NCBI GenBank assembly: GCA_009777435.1
Contig: WRLW01000071.1
Location: 1-7,580 of the forward strand
Length of the DNA stretch: 7,580 nt
Origin: Oscillospiraceae bacterium
GTDB taxonomy: Bacteria > Bacillota > Clostridia > Oscillospirales > UBA929
Reading direction: 5' to 3'
Shown: positions 1 through 5,555 of the stretch, one piece after another
How positions within the stretch are numbered: the stretch's first letter is position 1
Layout of the letters: the number at the start of each line of letters is the position of its first letter
The notes under the pieces: generated by a model
Told to the model about the DNA's origin: nothing
Seen by the model: only the letters and a program-made list of their open reading frames with translations
Database searches by the model: none
Translations under genes and position numbers: made by a program

Positions 1-784
1 CGGGGGGCGGGTCCTTGATTTGGGCGAGGTCAGCCACCAGGGTGGCGGCGTCGACCACGGTGGGCACGCCCAAGGCGATGACGGGTACACCGAGGGTATT
101 TTTGCTGATTTCGAGCCGCGCGTTGCCCACGCCGGAGCCGGGCACGATGCCCGTGTCGGCCACCTGTATGGTGCTGCACAGCCGGGCCAGCCTGCGCGAC
201 GCCAGCGCGTCAACGATTATAAGCATGTCCGGCTTTATTTTCTCCAAAACTCCGCGTATAATCTCCGCGGATTCCATGCCTGTGGTGCCTAAAACACCCG
301 GCGCCAGCGCCGACACCCCGCGAAGGTGCCCGAATATATCGGGCAGCTTGCCCACCAGATGGCGCGTTACCATGATATGCTCCATGCACAGCGGCCCCAC
401 GGCGTCGGGGGTTATATTGCGGTTGCCCAGCCCGGCCGCCAATACGGTACACTCGTCCGTTATCATCGGGCTGGTCTCGCCGGACGGGCCGGTTCCGTAT
501 ACCATGGATTTTATCTCGCCCGCCAGCGCGCGCACCGCCGCCGCGAACGCCTGAGGGTGGGAACGGGAATAAAAATCGCCCAGCTCAAGCGTCACATACA
601 TGCCTATGGGCTTGTTCATCAGAGACGCGCCATGCTCGTCCAAAATGCGCACGCGCGTAATGTTATACCCCTCAACCACGTCGTCGCGCGCCTCAACGCC
701 CGGCAGCAGCGTGGTTTCCTGGGCGCTCTCCTGCCATATTTCACGCGCCTCAACGGCGAGGTCTGTTCGTTTAATGCCGGCCAT
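1..784 (-). CDS. gpr: Germination protease GPR (spore protease), C-terminus cut by window edge
   Basis: GPR starts degradation of the small acid-soluble proteins (SASPs) that coat spore DNA. It is made in the forespore as an inactive zymogen that processes itself. The 261 visible residues match the family well: RTDLAVEA (6-13), YVTLE (63-67), GLGN-N-TPDA-GP (118-131), VTRHL (139-143), PGV-G-TG-E (162-171), KPD--I-VDALASR (184-197), Q--DTGI-PGSGVGN (207-221) and GVPTVVDA (239-246). D127 and D192 correspond to the two aspartates implicated in catalysis in Bacillus megaterium GPR (D127, D193), where it is described as an atypical aspartic protease. The family is usually about 330-370 residues, so roughly the last quarter lies off the left edge. 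The ATG at 784-782 is supported by AAGGGAG (799-793) 8 nt upstream. The reading frame is open to the edge, with no frameshift. I see no other plausible family. Confidence 0.97.
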   Translation of the reverse strand, partial: MAGIKRTDLAVEAREIWQESAQETTLLPGVEARDDVVEGYNITRVRILDEHGASLMNKPIGMYVTLELGDFYSRSHPQAFAAAVRALAGEIKSMVYGTGPSGETSPMITDECTVLAAGLGNRNITPDAVGPLCMEHIMVTRHLVGKLPDIFGHLRGVSALAPGVLGTTGMESAEIIRGVLEKIKPDMLIIVDALASRRLARLCSTIQVADTGIVPGSGVGNARLEISKNTLGVPVIALGVPTVVDAATLVADLAQIKDPPP

Positions 785-805
785 AAAACACACTCCCTTG
801 TTATA

Positions 806-835
806 TAGTCTCGCGGCTGAGGCGGCGTTTATTCA
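806..835 (-). promoter_or_regulatory. Sigma-G-like (forespore) promoter of gpr
   Basis: On the minus strand there is TGAATA (835-830), a 17-nt spacer, then GAGACTA (812-806). The sigma-G consensus is roughly TGAATA / CATACTA with 17-18 nt between, so the -35 is perfect and the -10 matches 5 of 7, including the final CTA. gpr is a classic sigma-G (and partly sigma-F) target, so position and gene identity agree. Transcription would start near 799, giving an unusually short leader of about 15 nt. The site was chosen by eye. Confidence 0.6.
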
Positions 836-844
836 AGGAAATCA

Positions 845-860
845 TTTTGCCCTTGCAAAA
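845..860. repeat. 16-bp inverted repeat TTTTGC-CCTT-GCAAAA, copy 1 (possible operator)
   Basis: Six-bp perfect arms TTTTGC and GCAAAA flank CCTT. The same 16 bases recur exactly at 3413-3428 on the other strand. In both places the right half supplies the -35 hexamer TTGCAA of a promoter whose -10 lies 17 nt further on. Relative to its promoter the motif has the same orientation in both copies. A protein bound here would cover the -35, so repression is the simpler guess. I do not recognise the motif as the site of a named regulator. Confidence 0.65.
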
Positions 861-881
861 ACGGCGGCTTTTGTATAGAAT
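853..881 (+). promoter_or_regulatory. Sigma-A-like promoter for the 962-2463 unit
   Basis: TTGCAA (853-858), a 17-nt spacer and TAGAAT (876-881) match TTGACA/TATAAT at 4 of 6 and 5 of 6 positions. The start would fall near 888, leaving a leader of about 74 nt before the ATG at 962. The leader has a small TGCCG-CTCTT-CGGCA hairpin (928-942) ending 5 nt before the ribosome binding site, and is too short for a known riboswitch class. The promoter lies back to back with the gpr promoter, with 17 bp between the two -35 elements. Confidence 0.6.
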
Positions 882-961
882 ATATAAAGGGACTCAGGAG
901 AGACGCGCAAATCCGGGGCCGTTTGCCTGCCGCTCTTCGGCATAGAAAAGGAAGTGGTCGG

Positions 962-1624
962 ATGAACGACGGCGAAGATAATAAAAGAACCGAGGAGGAG
1001 CTTTACCTCGAGGAGCTTTACCGAGACGCTCAGGTCAATATGCCTGTAATAAAGCAAAGCCCCGGCGTAAATCCCGCGCGCGACGTCGCCAAAAACATTC
1101 AGGCTTCGCAGCGCGCTCTGGAGGCCATACAGGCCGCGAGCGAAAAATTGGAAAAAGCCGCGAACGAGCCGGAGGAGGAGCCGCCGAAGATAAAGGGCCT
1201 TAAGGCCGAGGAGGAGGAAGCGTACCTTGAGCGCCTGTATAAAGAGGCGGGCCTGTCCGAGGGGGACGTGCCTTTGTTCAGGCCGCTGCTCCAAGAGAGC
1301 GACTATGAATTCCGAAAGTTCCATATACCCGAAAGCAAGACGTCGCCGCTGAAGGCGGCGTGTTCGACCATGCGGGCCGTTTCGGCGCTGTATTTTGTGT
1401 TTGGTATCATGTTTCTGGTAAATATAATGAATTCCGCCCGCATGAACACCCACGGCGTTTACGCGCTTTGGACGTTTGTGATCGGGGCGGCCGTCGGAGC
1501 GGCCGGTCTGCCGCTGACCATACGCGAGGGCTCCAAGCTGAAACGCCGCGCGGGGTGGCTTATGGCCGTTTCGGCGCTGTGCGCGGCCGCGGCTGTATTT
1601 ACGGGTATGAGGATAACGGGATGA
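962..1624 (+). CDS. Acidic repeat-bearing membrane protein of unknown function
   Basis: I do not recognise this 220-residue protein. Residues 1-130 are soluble, charged and probably helical. A short acidic motif EEE-x-YLE-x-LY-[RK]-[DE]-A appears twice, at 11-23 and 84-96 (9 of 13 identical), each followed by a hydrophobic patch (VNMPVIK; DVPLFRP). Between them lies an Ala/Glu/Lys-rich stretch (about 40-73) with coiled-coil character. Three hydrophobic segments follow, at about 137-156, 166-187 and 197-215, the last two separated by a basic loop (KLKRR, 192-196). There is no signal peptide, so the large N-terminal part is probably cytoplasmic. The start ATG at 962 is preferred over an in-frame TTG at 923 because AAGGAAG (948-954) lies 7 nt upstream and the TTG has no such site. 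It is the first gene of a two-gene unit with the downstream hydrolase (17-nt gap). Function is unknown; a membrane anchor or scaffold is only a guess. Confidence 0.8.
   Translation: MNDGEDNKRTEEELYLEELYRDAQVNMPVIKQSPGVNPARDVAKNIQASQRALEAIQAASEKLEKAANEPEEEPPKIKGLKAEEEEAYLERLYKEAGLSEGDVPLFRPLLQESDYEFRKFHIPESKTSPLKAACSTMRAVSALYFVFGIMFLVNIMNSARMNTHGVYALWTFVIGAAVGAAGLPLTIREGSKLKRRAGWLMAVSALCAAAAVFTGMRITG
995..1022 (+). repeat. Tandem 13-bp direct repeat inside the acidic membrane protein gene
   Basis: GAGGAGCTTTACC occurs at 995-1007 and again at 1010-1022, a period of 15 nt or five codons. It encodes EELYL-EELYR (residues 12-21). The near-identical codons suggest a fairly recent short duplication that built the first copy of the protein's acidic motif. 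Confidence 0.8.
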
Positions 1625-1641
1625 TTTTTTGGAGGTAAAAT

Positions 1642-2463
1642 ATGCTGATCCAATATTTAGGCACGGGCGCGTCGGAGGGTATGCCGGGCGTTTTCTGCCG
1701 CTGTGATATATGCGCACACGCGCGCAAGGAGGGCGGCAAAAATATACGGCGGCGGAGCTGTATGGTGATTGACAAGGTTCTGCTCATAGATATGCCTCCC
1801 GACATCTATTCGCAGGCGCTGGCCTTTAAGGTGGATCTGGCCGCCATCCAGCATTGCCTTTTCACACACGCGCACTTCGACCACCTGTACCCGGCCGAGC
1901 TGCGCAATCTGCTCTCGCCGTACAGCGTGAGTGAGCGCGGCGAGCCGCTTAAACTTTATGGCAGCGAGGAGGTGCGCAAGTCGATGGCCGCGGCTCTGGG
2001 CGAGGCCACCGTGACGCGCCTGCGCGGCATGATAGAGTTCACGGCGCTGCGCGAGTTCGAGCAGACGCAGATCGGGCCTTATATCATCACACCGCTCAAG
2101 GCGAGGCACTGCCCGGGCGCGCTTATCTATATGATCGAGTCGGACGGCCGCGTTATGCTTTACGGCAACGATACGGGCTTCTTCCCCGAGGAGACGTGGG
2201 ATTTTTTGGCCGGCAAGGTCATACATCTGCTCAGCCTCGACTGCAACAACCCGCTCAACAGCGACACGCCCAACCATATGACCATAGAGGACTGCATAAC
2301 CGTCAAGCGCCGGCTGTTCCAGCAGCACAGCTCGAATAATCGCACACGCTATGTCGCCACCCACTTTTCGCACCTCGGCGGGCTGTCGCACGCGCAGCTC
2401 GACGAAAAAATGCGCCTGCACGGCATAACGGCCGCCTACGACGGCCTTGAGCTAAGGGTATAA
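1642..2463 (+). CDS. PhnP-like metallo-beta-lactamase-fold hydrolase
   Basis: This is a complete 273-residue MBL-fold metallohydrolase. GTGASEGMP (7-15) followed by C19-x-C21-x-x-C24 is the N-terminal signature of the PhnP branch, where the cysteines hold a structural zinc. The di-metal site is T-HAHFDH (H76, H78, D80, H81), H156 and D177. Near the end, THFSH gives H241 and H244, whose three-residue spacing matches the PhnP pair in which one histidine completes the active site and the other the structural zinc. All expected ligands are therefore present. Escherichia coli PhnP opens a cyclic ribose phosphate in phosphonate breakdown, but no phn genes are visible here, so a cytoplasmic phosphodiesterase or phosphoesterase of unknown substrate is the safe call. 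The ATG is preceded by GGAGG (1631-1635) with 6-nt spacing. It is the second gene of its unit. YycJ-type MBL proteins are an alternative but lack the CxCxxC motif. Confidence 0.88.
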   Translation: MLIQYLGTGASEGMPGVFCRCDICAHARKEGGKNIRRRSCMVIDKVLLIDMPPDIYSQALAFKVDLAAIQHCLFTHAHFDHLYPAELRNLLSPYSVSERGEPLKLYGSEEVRKSMAAALGEATVTRLRGMIEFTALREFEQTQIGPYIITPLKARHCPGALIYMIESDGRVMLYGNDTGFFPEETWDFLAGKVIHLLSLDCNNPLNSDTPNHMTIEDCITVKRRLFQQHSSNNRTRYVATHFSHLGGLSHAQLDEKMRLHGITAAYDGLELRV

Positions 2464-2471
2464 AAAGCTTC

Positions 2472-2500
2472 AAGGGGACGGGCCGCAAGCCCGTCCCCTT
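2472..2500. terminator. Bidirectional hairpin terminator between convergent genes
   Basis: The arms 2472-2483 and 2489-2500 are perfect 12-bp complements (AAGGGGACGGGC and its partner) around a CGCAA loop. Rightward transcripts meet TTATTTAATT and leftward transcripts meet CTTTTTA just beyond the stem, so both convergent genes can end here. The T-runs are modest, but the stem is very strong. Confidence 0.85.
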
Positions 2501-2529
2501 ATTTAATTCAAAGCGTCCGCCCGGCGCCG

Positions 2530-3363
2530 CTACCCGGTTATCAGCGCGCACACCTCTTTGGGCAGCGAGACCACCTCGCCGCCGCCATATGTGATTCTGA
2601 CGCCGTTAAGCTCAATACGGTCGATTTCCCCGTCCGTCCACACGCCGAGCCAAAAGCTCTCGTAGGGCGTGTCCGCCGCGCCGTTAGGCTCGGTGAATTT
2701 ATCCTCGGTCAGCGCGAGCTTAGACGTGCCGTTTACGGAGACTGCCGCCGGAACTCCGTCCGCGTCTATCGCCTCCACCACGAACAGGACTTCCTTGATA
2801 TCCTTGCCGCTCATATTGCGCCAAGCTATAATCATCCCGCGCTCCCCGCCGACGGAGGTTTCGGGTAATCTTATGCCCTCCACACTCATTATCTGGTCAC
2901 GCGCGGTCTGTTTGAGCGTTTCCAGTATCCGCTCCTGTTCGCGCTCATAGTTTTCGAGCATCTCCTCGGGCGTCGAGCCTATGGCTTCCGTGTCGCCGTT
3001 TACCAGCTTTAGATACAGAGACTCCACCTCGTCGATATGGGAGGATCTCGGGTACTTGCGCATAAACTGTCCGACCACCAGAAACATCTTGGTCTCGTCG
3101 CGATCCTCATAGGCTTCGCGGATGATCTGGAGATCCCTGTTCTCCGAATGGCGCTCGGCTATGAAATAAGAGCCTATGACGCCGGCTATGGCGACAAGTA
3201 TGGCCACAATGGACAGAAACGCGCTCTTAGGCATACGCTTTGCCGGGGCCGATTTTATCGCGTTGTAGTTACGCGGCGTTATATAAGTATTCTGTGAAAT
3301 ACCGCATACCGGACACCTTTCGCTGCCGTCCGCTATGCCCTCGCCGCACCGTCTGCAAGTCAT
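2530..3363 (-). CDS. Zinc-ribbon, single-pass membrane protein of unknown function
   Basis: The protein has 277 residues in recognisable parts. An N-terminal zinc ribbon has C3-x2-C6 and C17-P-x-C20-G. A basic linker (K37, K42, R43, K46) leads to one transmembrane helix at about 48-69. A helical segment at 74-122 contains FMRKYPRSSHIDEVESLYL, reminiscent of a TPR-like hairpin. A charged helix follows at 131-160, then a probable beta-rich domain at about 163-267. The basic side before the helix puts the zinc ribbon in the cytoplasm and the rest outside. Zinc-ribbon plus membrane helix plus external beta domain is common in Firmicutes and mostly uncharacterised; I do not assign a function. The start at 3363 is chosen over an upstream in-frame ATG (3426) because GGAGGTGA lies 8 nt before it, the cysteine motif begins immediately, and the upstream ATG would lie ahead of the likely promoter. 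It is probably transcribed alone. Confidence 0.85.
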   Translation of the reverse strand: MTCRRCGEGIADGSERCPVCGISQNTYITPRNYNAIKSAPAKRMPKSAFLSIVAILVAIAGVIGSYFIAERHSENRDLQIIREAYEDRDETKMFLVVGQFMRKYPRSSHIDEVESLYLKLVNGDTEAIGSTPEEMLENYEREQERILETLKQTARDQIMSVEGIRLPETSVGGERGMIIAWRNMSGKDIKEVLFVVEAIDADGVPAAVSVNGTSKLALTEDKFTEPNGAADTPYESFWLGVWTDGEIDRIELNGVRITYGGGEVVSLPKEVCALITG

Positions 3364-3371
3364 AAGCCGCG

Positions 3372-3379
3372 TCACCTCC
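3372..3379 (-). promoter_or_regulatory. Full-length Shine-Dalgarno GGAGGTGA
   Basis: On the minus strand GGAGGTGA is a full complement to the 16S rRNA tail core, 8 nt before the ATG at 3363. It fixes the start of the zinc-ribbon gene and predicts efficient translation. Confidence 0.85.
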
Positions 3380-3391
3380 GACCATATTTTG

Positions 3392-3420
3392 ATTATATGC
3401 CATAGCGCGCGCTTTTGCAA
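3392..3420 (-). promoter_or_regulatory. Sigma-A-like promoter of the zinc-ribbon gene
   Basis: Reading the minus strand, TTGCAA (3420-3415), a 17-nt spacer and a perfect TATAAT (3397-3392) precede the gene. The start would be near 3385, about 22 nt before the ATG. The element is built exactly like the promoter at 853-881, including the 16-bp repeat over the -35. CATATAAT also resembles a sigma-E -10, but no sigma-E -35 is found at the right distance. Confidence 0.68.
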
Positions 3421-3428
3421 GGGCAAAA
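3413..3428. repeat. 16-bp inverted repeat TTTTGC-CCTT-GCAAAA, copy 2 (possible operator)
   Basis: Read on the minus strand this is identical to 845-860. Here the symmetry reaches further: 3409-3418 and 3423-3432 form a 10-bp stem with one G-T pair around a 4-base loop. It lies between the end of glnN and the zinc-ribbon gene, over the -35 of the latter. In RNA it could also be a 3' stem-loop of the glnN transcript, but no U-run follows, so I favour a DNA role. Confidence 0.65.
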
Positions 3429-3454
3429 ACGCCGCGCCGGCCGGGGGATTTTAC

Positions 3455-5539
3455 TTATATAACGCTGTAAAGCAGCTCCGCGTATGTCGGGAACGGCCAG
3501 CGTTTCCTTGACGAAAGCGTTTCAAGCTCATCGACCACCAGCCGCAGCTCCGCTATGGCGGCGTAAATCCGGTCGCGGTAAAAAACCGCGCGGTCTAAGA
3601 TATCCCGCTCCTCCTTAGAACTCAAAAGCGCGCTCTCAAGGACGTCCAGCTTTTTCAGCAGGCATGACGACAGCTTCGCGATACTGTCCAACATATGATC
3701 CTCTAACGACACGTCATAAGCGCCGCACGTTTTTTTGCGTTCCAGCAGCGAGGCCAAGTCATTTTGATAGTCCACGCAGGCGGGAATAATCTCGCCCTTG
3801 ACCATATCCACCATTGTGAGGGCTTCTATATGTATGGTCTTGCAGTATCCCTCCATGAGAATTTCGTAGCGCGAACGAAGCTCCGTTTCGGTGAAAACAC
3901 GGTGTGCCGCGAACAGCTCGACGCTCTTTTGGGAGATAAGCTCGGGAAGCGCGTCCACAGTGGTTTTCATGTTTGACAGGCCGCGTTTTTCCGCCTCGGC
4001 TATCCATTCCTCGGAGTAATTGTTGCCGTTGAATATGATTCGCCTGTGCGCCCGGAAGGTCTCCTTTACAAGCAGCGCCAAATCCGCGTTAAGGTCGGCC
4101 GACGCCTCCAAGCGGTCTGCAAACCGCCGCAGGGTCTCGGCCACCGCCGTGTTCAGGATTATATTCGGCTCTGCGATAGACAGCGCCGAGCCCAGCATAC
4201 GGAACTCAAATTTATTGCCCGTAAACGCGAAGGGCGACGTGCGGTTGCGGTCGGTCAGGTCTTTCGGGAAATGCGGAAGCACGGTCGCCCCGATCTCCAT
4301 CTGGCACTGTTCCTTGCTGTGATAGTCGGCGCCGAACTCATCAAGGATGCCCACCAGCTCGTCGCCGAGGAACATCGACATAATGGCCGGGGGCGCTTCG
4401 CTGGCGCCCAGCCTGTGGTCGTTTCCGGCGCTGGCCACAGAAACCCTGAGCAAATCCTGATAATCGTCCACCGCTTTGATGACCGCGACCAACAGCAATA
4501 AAAATCTGGCGTTTTCATGCGGCGTTTCGCCCGGCTCGAAAAGATTCGCGCCCGTGTCGGTGTTAATAGACCAGTTATTATGCTTGCCGCTCCCGTTTAC
4601 GCCGGCAAAGGGCTTTTCGTGCAGCAGGCATGAAAGGCCGTGACGGTTGGCGATGCTTTTCATCAGCTCCATTGTAAGCTGGTTATGGTCTGTGGCGATA
4701 TTGGCCGTCGTGTAGACCGGGACGAATTCGTGCTGCGCCGGGGCTACCTCATTATGCTTTATCTTGGCATAGACGCCAAGCCTCCATAGCTCCTCCTCAA
4801 GCTCCCTCATAAACGCGGATACCCTTGGCTTTATGTTGCCGTAGTAATGGTCGTCAAGCTCCTGACCCTTGGGCGGACGCGCCCCGAACAGCGTTCTGCC
4901 CGTATATACCAAGTCGGGGCGCTTGAGGTACATTTCTTTATCAATGAGGAAATACTCCTGCTCCGGGCCGACCATGGGTATAACGCACTTGACGGAGCCG
5001 TCCCCGAAAAGCTTCAGGATACGCGCGGCCTGCTTGTCAAGGGCTTCCATCGAGCGGAGCAGCGGCGTTTTTTTATCAAGCGCCTCTCCGCCGTATGAGC
5101 AAAAGGCCGTCGGGATATACAGCGTGCCGTCCTTGACAAAGGCGTATGAGGTGGTGTCCCAAACGGTATAGCCCCTCGCCTCAAAGGTGGCGCGCAGGCC
5201 GCCGGACGGGAAGCTGGACGCGTCAGGCTCCCCGCGCACAAGCTCCTTGCCTGAGAACTCCATGATGACTTTGCCGTCCCTGAAGGGTGAGATAAAGCTG
5301 TTGTGCTTCTCGGCCGTAATGCCGGTCATGGGCTGGAACCAATGCGTGAAATGGGTCGCCCCTTTTTCGACGGCCCAATCCTTCATGGCGTTTGCCGCCG
5401 CGTTGGCGACGTCAAGCTCCAAATGCGTCCCCTGCGACATGGTTTTTTTCAGGGCTTTGTAGATCTCCATCGGGAGCCGCTCGCGCATGGCCGCGTCGTT
5501 AAAGACCATGCTTCCAAATATATTGGGGATACTGACCAT
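3455..5539 (-). CDS. glnN: Type III glutamine synthetase (GSIII)
   Basis: The enzyme makes glutamine from glutamate, ammonia and ATP in the cytoplasm. At 694 residues it has the length of the GSIII class (about 700), far longer than GSI or GSII. Type III features include an N-terminal region with THWFQPMTGITAEKHNSF (65-82) and FSGKELVRGEPDASSFPSGG (95-114); the catalytic core with GPEQEYFLID (191-200), KHNEVAPAQHEF (261-272), DHNQL (284-288), FAGVNGSGKHNNWS (311-324) and GASEAPPAI (378-386); NRTSPFAFTGNKFEFR (432-447); and a long helical C-terminal part (about 480-694). No key segment is missing and the frame is intact. GAGGTG (5552-5547) sits 7 nt before the ATG. It begins 16 nt after gatB, so it is probably cotranscribed with the gat genes. 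No separate promoter or clear downstream terminator is visible. GSIII is known from Bacteroidetes, cyanobacteria and some Clostridia. Confidence 0.96.
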   Translation of the reverse strand: MVSIPNIFGSMVFNDAAMRERLPMEIYKALKKTMSQGTHLELDVANAAANAMKDWAVEKGATHFTHWFQPMTGITAEKHNSFISPFRDGKVIMEFSGKELVRGEPDASSFPSGGLRATFEARGYTVWDTTSYAFVKDGTLYIPTAFCSYGGEALDKKTPLLRSMEALDKQAARILKLFGDGSVKCVIPMVGPEQEYFLIDKEMYLKRPDLVYTGRTLFGARPPKGQELDDHYYGNIKPRVSAFMRELEEELWRLGVYAKIKHNEVAPAQHEFVPVYTTANIATDHNQLTMELMKSIANRHGLSCLLHEKPFAGVNGSGKHNNWSINTDTGANLFEPGETPHENARFLLLLVAVIKAVDDYQDLLRVSVASAGNDHRLGASEAPPAIMSMFLGDELVGILDEFGADYHSKEQCQMEIGATVLPHFPKDLTDRNRTSPFAFTGNKFEFRMLGSALSIAEPNIILNTAVAETLRRFADRLEASADLNADLALLVKETFRAHRRIIFNGNNYSEEWIAEAEKRGLSNMKTTVDALPELISQKSVELFAAHRVFTETELRSRYEILMEGYCKTIHIEALTMVDMVKGEIIPACVDYQNDLASLLERKKTCGAYDVSLEDHMLDSIAKLSSCLLKKLDVLESALLSSKEERDILDRAVFYRDRIYAAIAELRLVVDELETLSSRKRWPFPTYAELLYSVI

Positions 5540-5555
5540 TTCAAAACACCTCGTT

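Noticed and set aside
15..808. Plus-strand reading frames at 15-554, 326-808 and 600-878
   Set aside because: They lie opposite gpr, whose family match is unambiguous, and their products are Arg/His/Ala-rich shadow sequence.
923..961. Earlier TTG start (923) for the acidic membrane protein
   Set aside because: It lacks a ribosome binding site, and the extra 13 residues (MPAALRHRKGSGR) look like translated leader. AAGGAAG fits the ATG at 962.
888..961. Riboswitch or T-box in the leader of the 962 gene
   Set aside because: Only a 5-bp hairpin (928-942) is visible in about 74 nt; no T-box motif and no terminator/antiterminator pair.
842..1717. Long minus-strand reading frame of 291 codons opposite the acidic membrane protein gene
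   Set aside because: Its product is basic, low in recognisable domains and has no ribosome binding site. The plus strand here has a convincing start, membrane segments and a promoter. GC-rich codon use explains the open antisense frame.
1657..2421. Minus-strand reading frame of 254 codons opposite the MBL-fold hydrolase
   Set aside because: It is fully covered by a gene with a complete set of family motifs, and its own translation shows no domain or start signal.
3364..3426. Earlier ATG (3426) for the zinc-ribbon protein
   Set aside because: It would lie upstream of the TATAAT element and lacks a ribosome site, while GGAGGTGA directly serves the ATG at 3363.
3425..3450. Intrinsic terminator for glnN (GC-rich block followed by TTTTT on the minus strand)
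   Set aside because: CCGGCCGG has no loop and only 3-bp alternatives form next to the T-run. The nearby strong hairpin (3409-3432) has no U-run after it.
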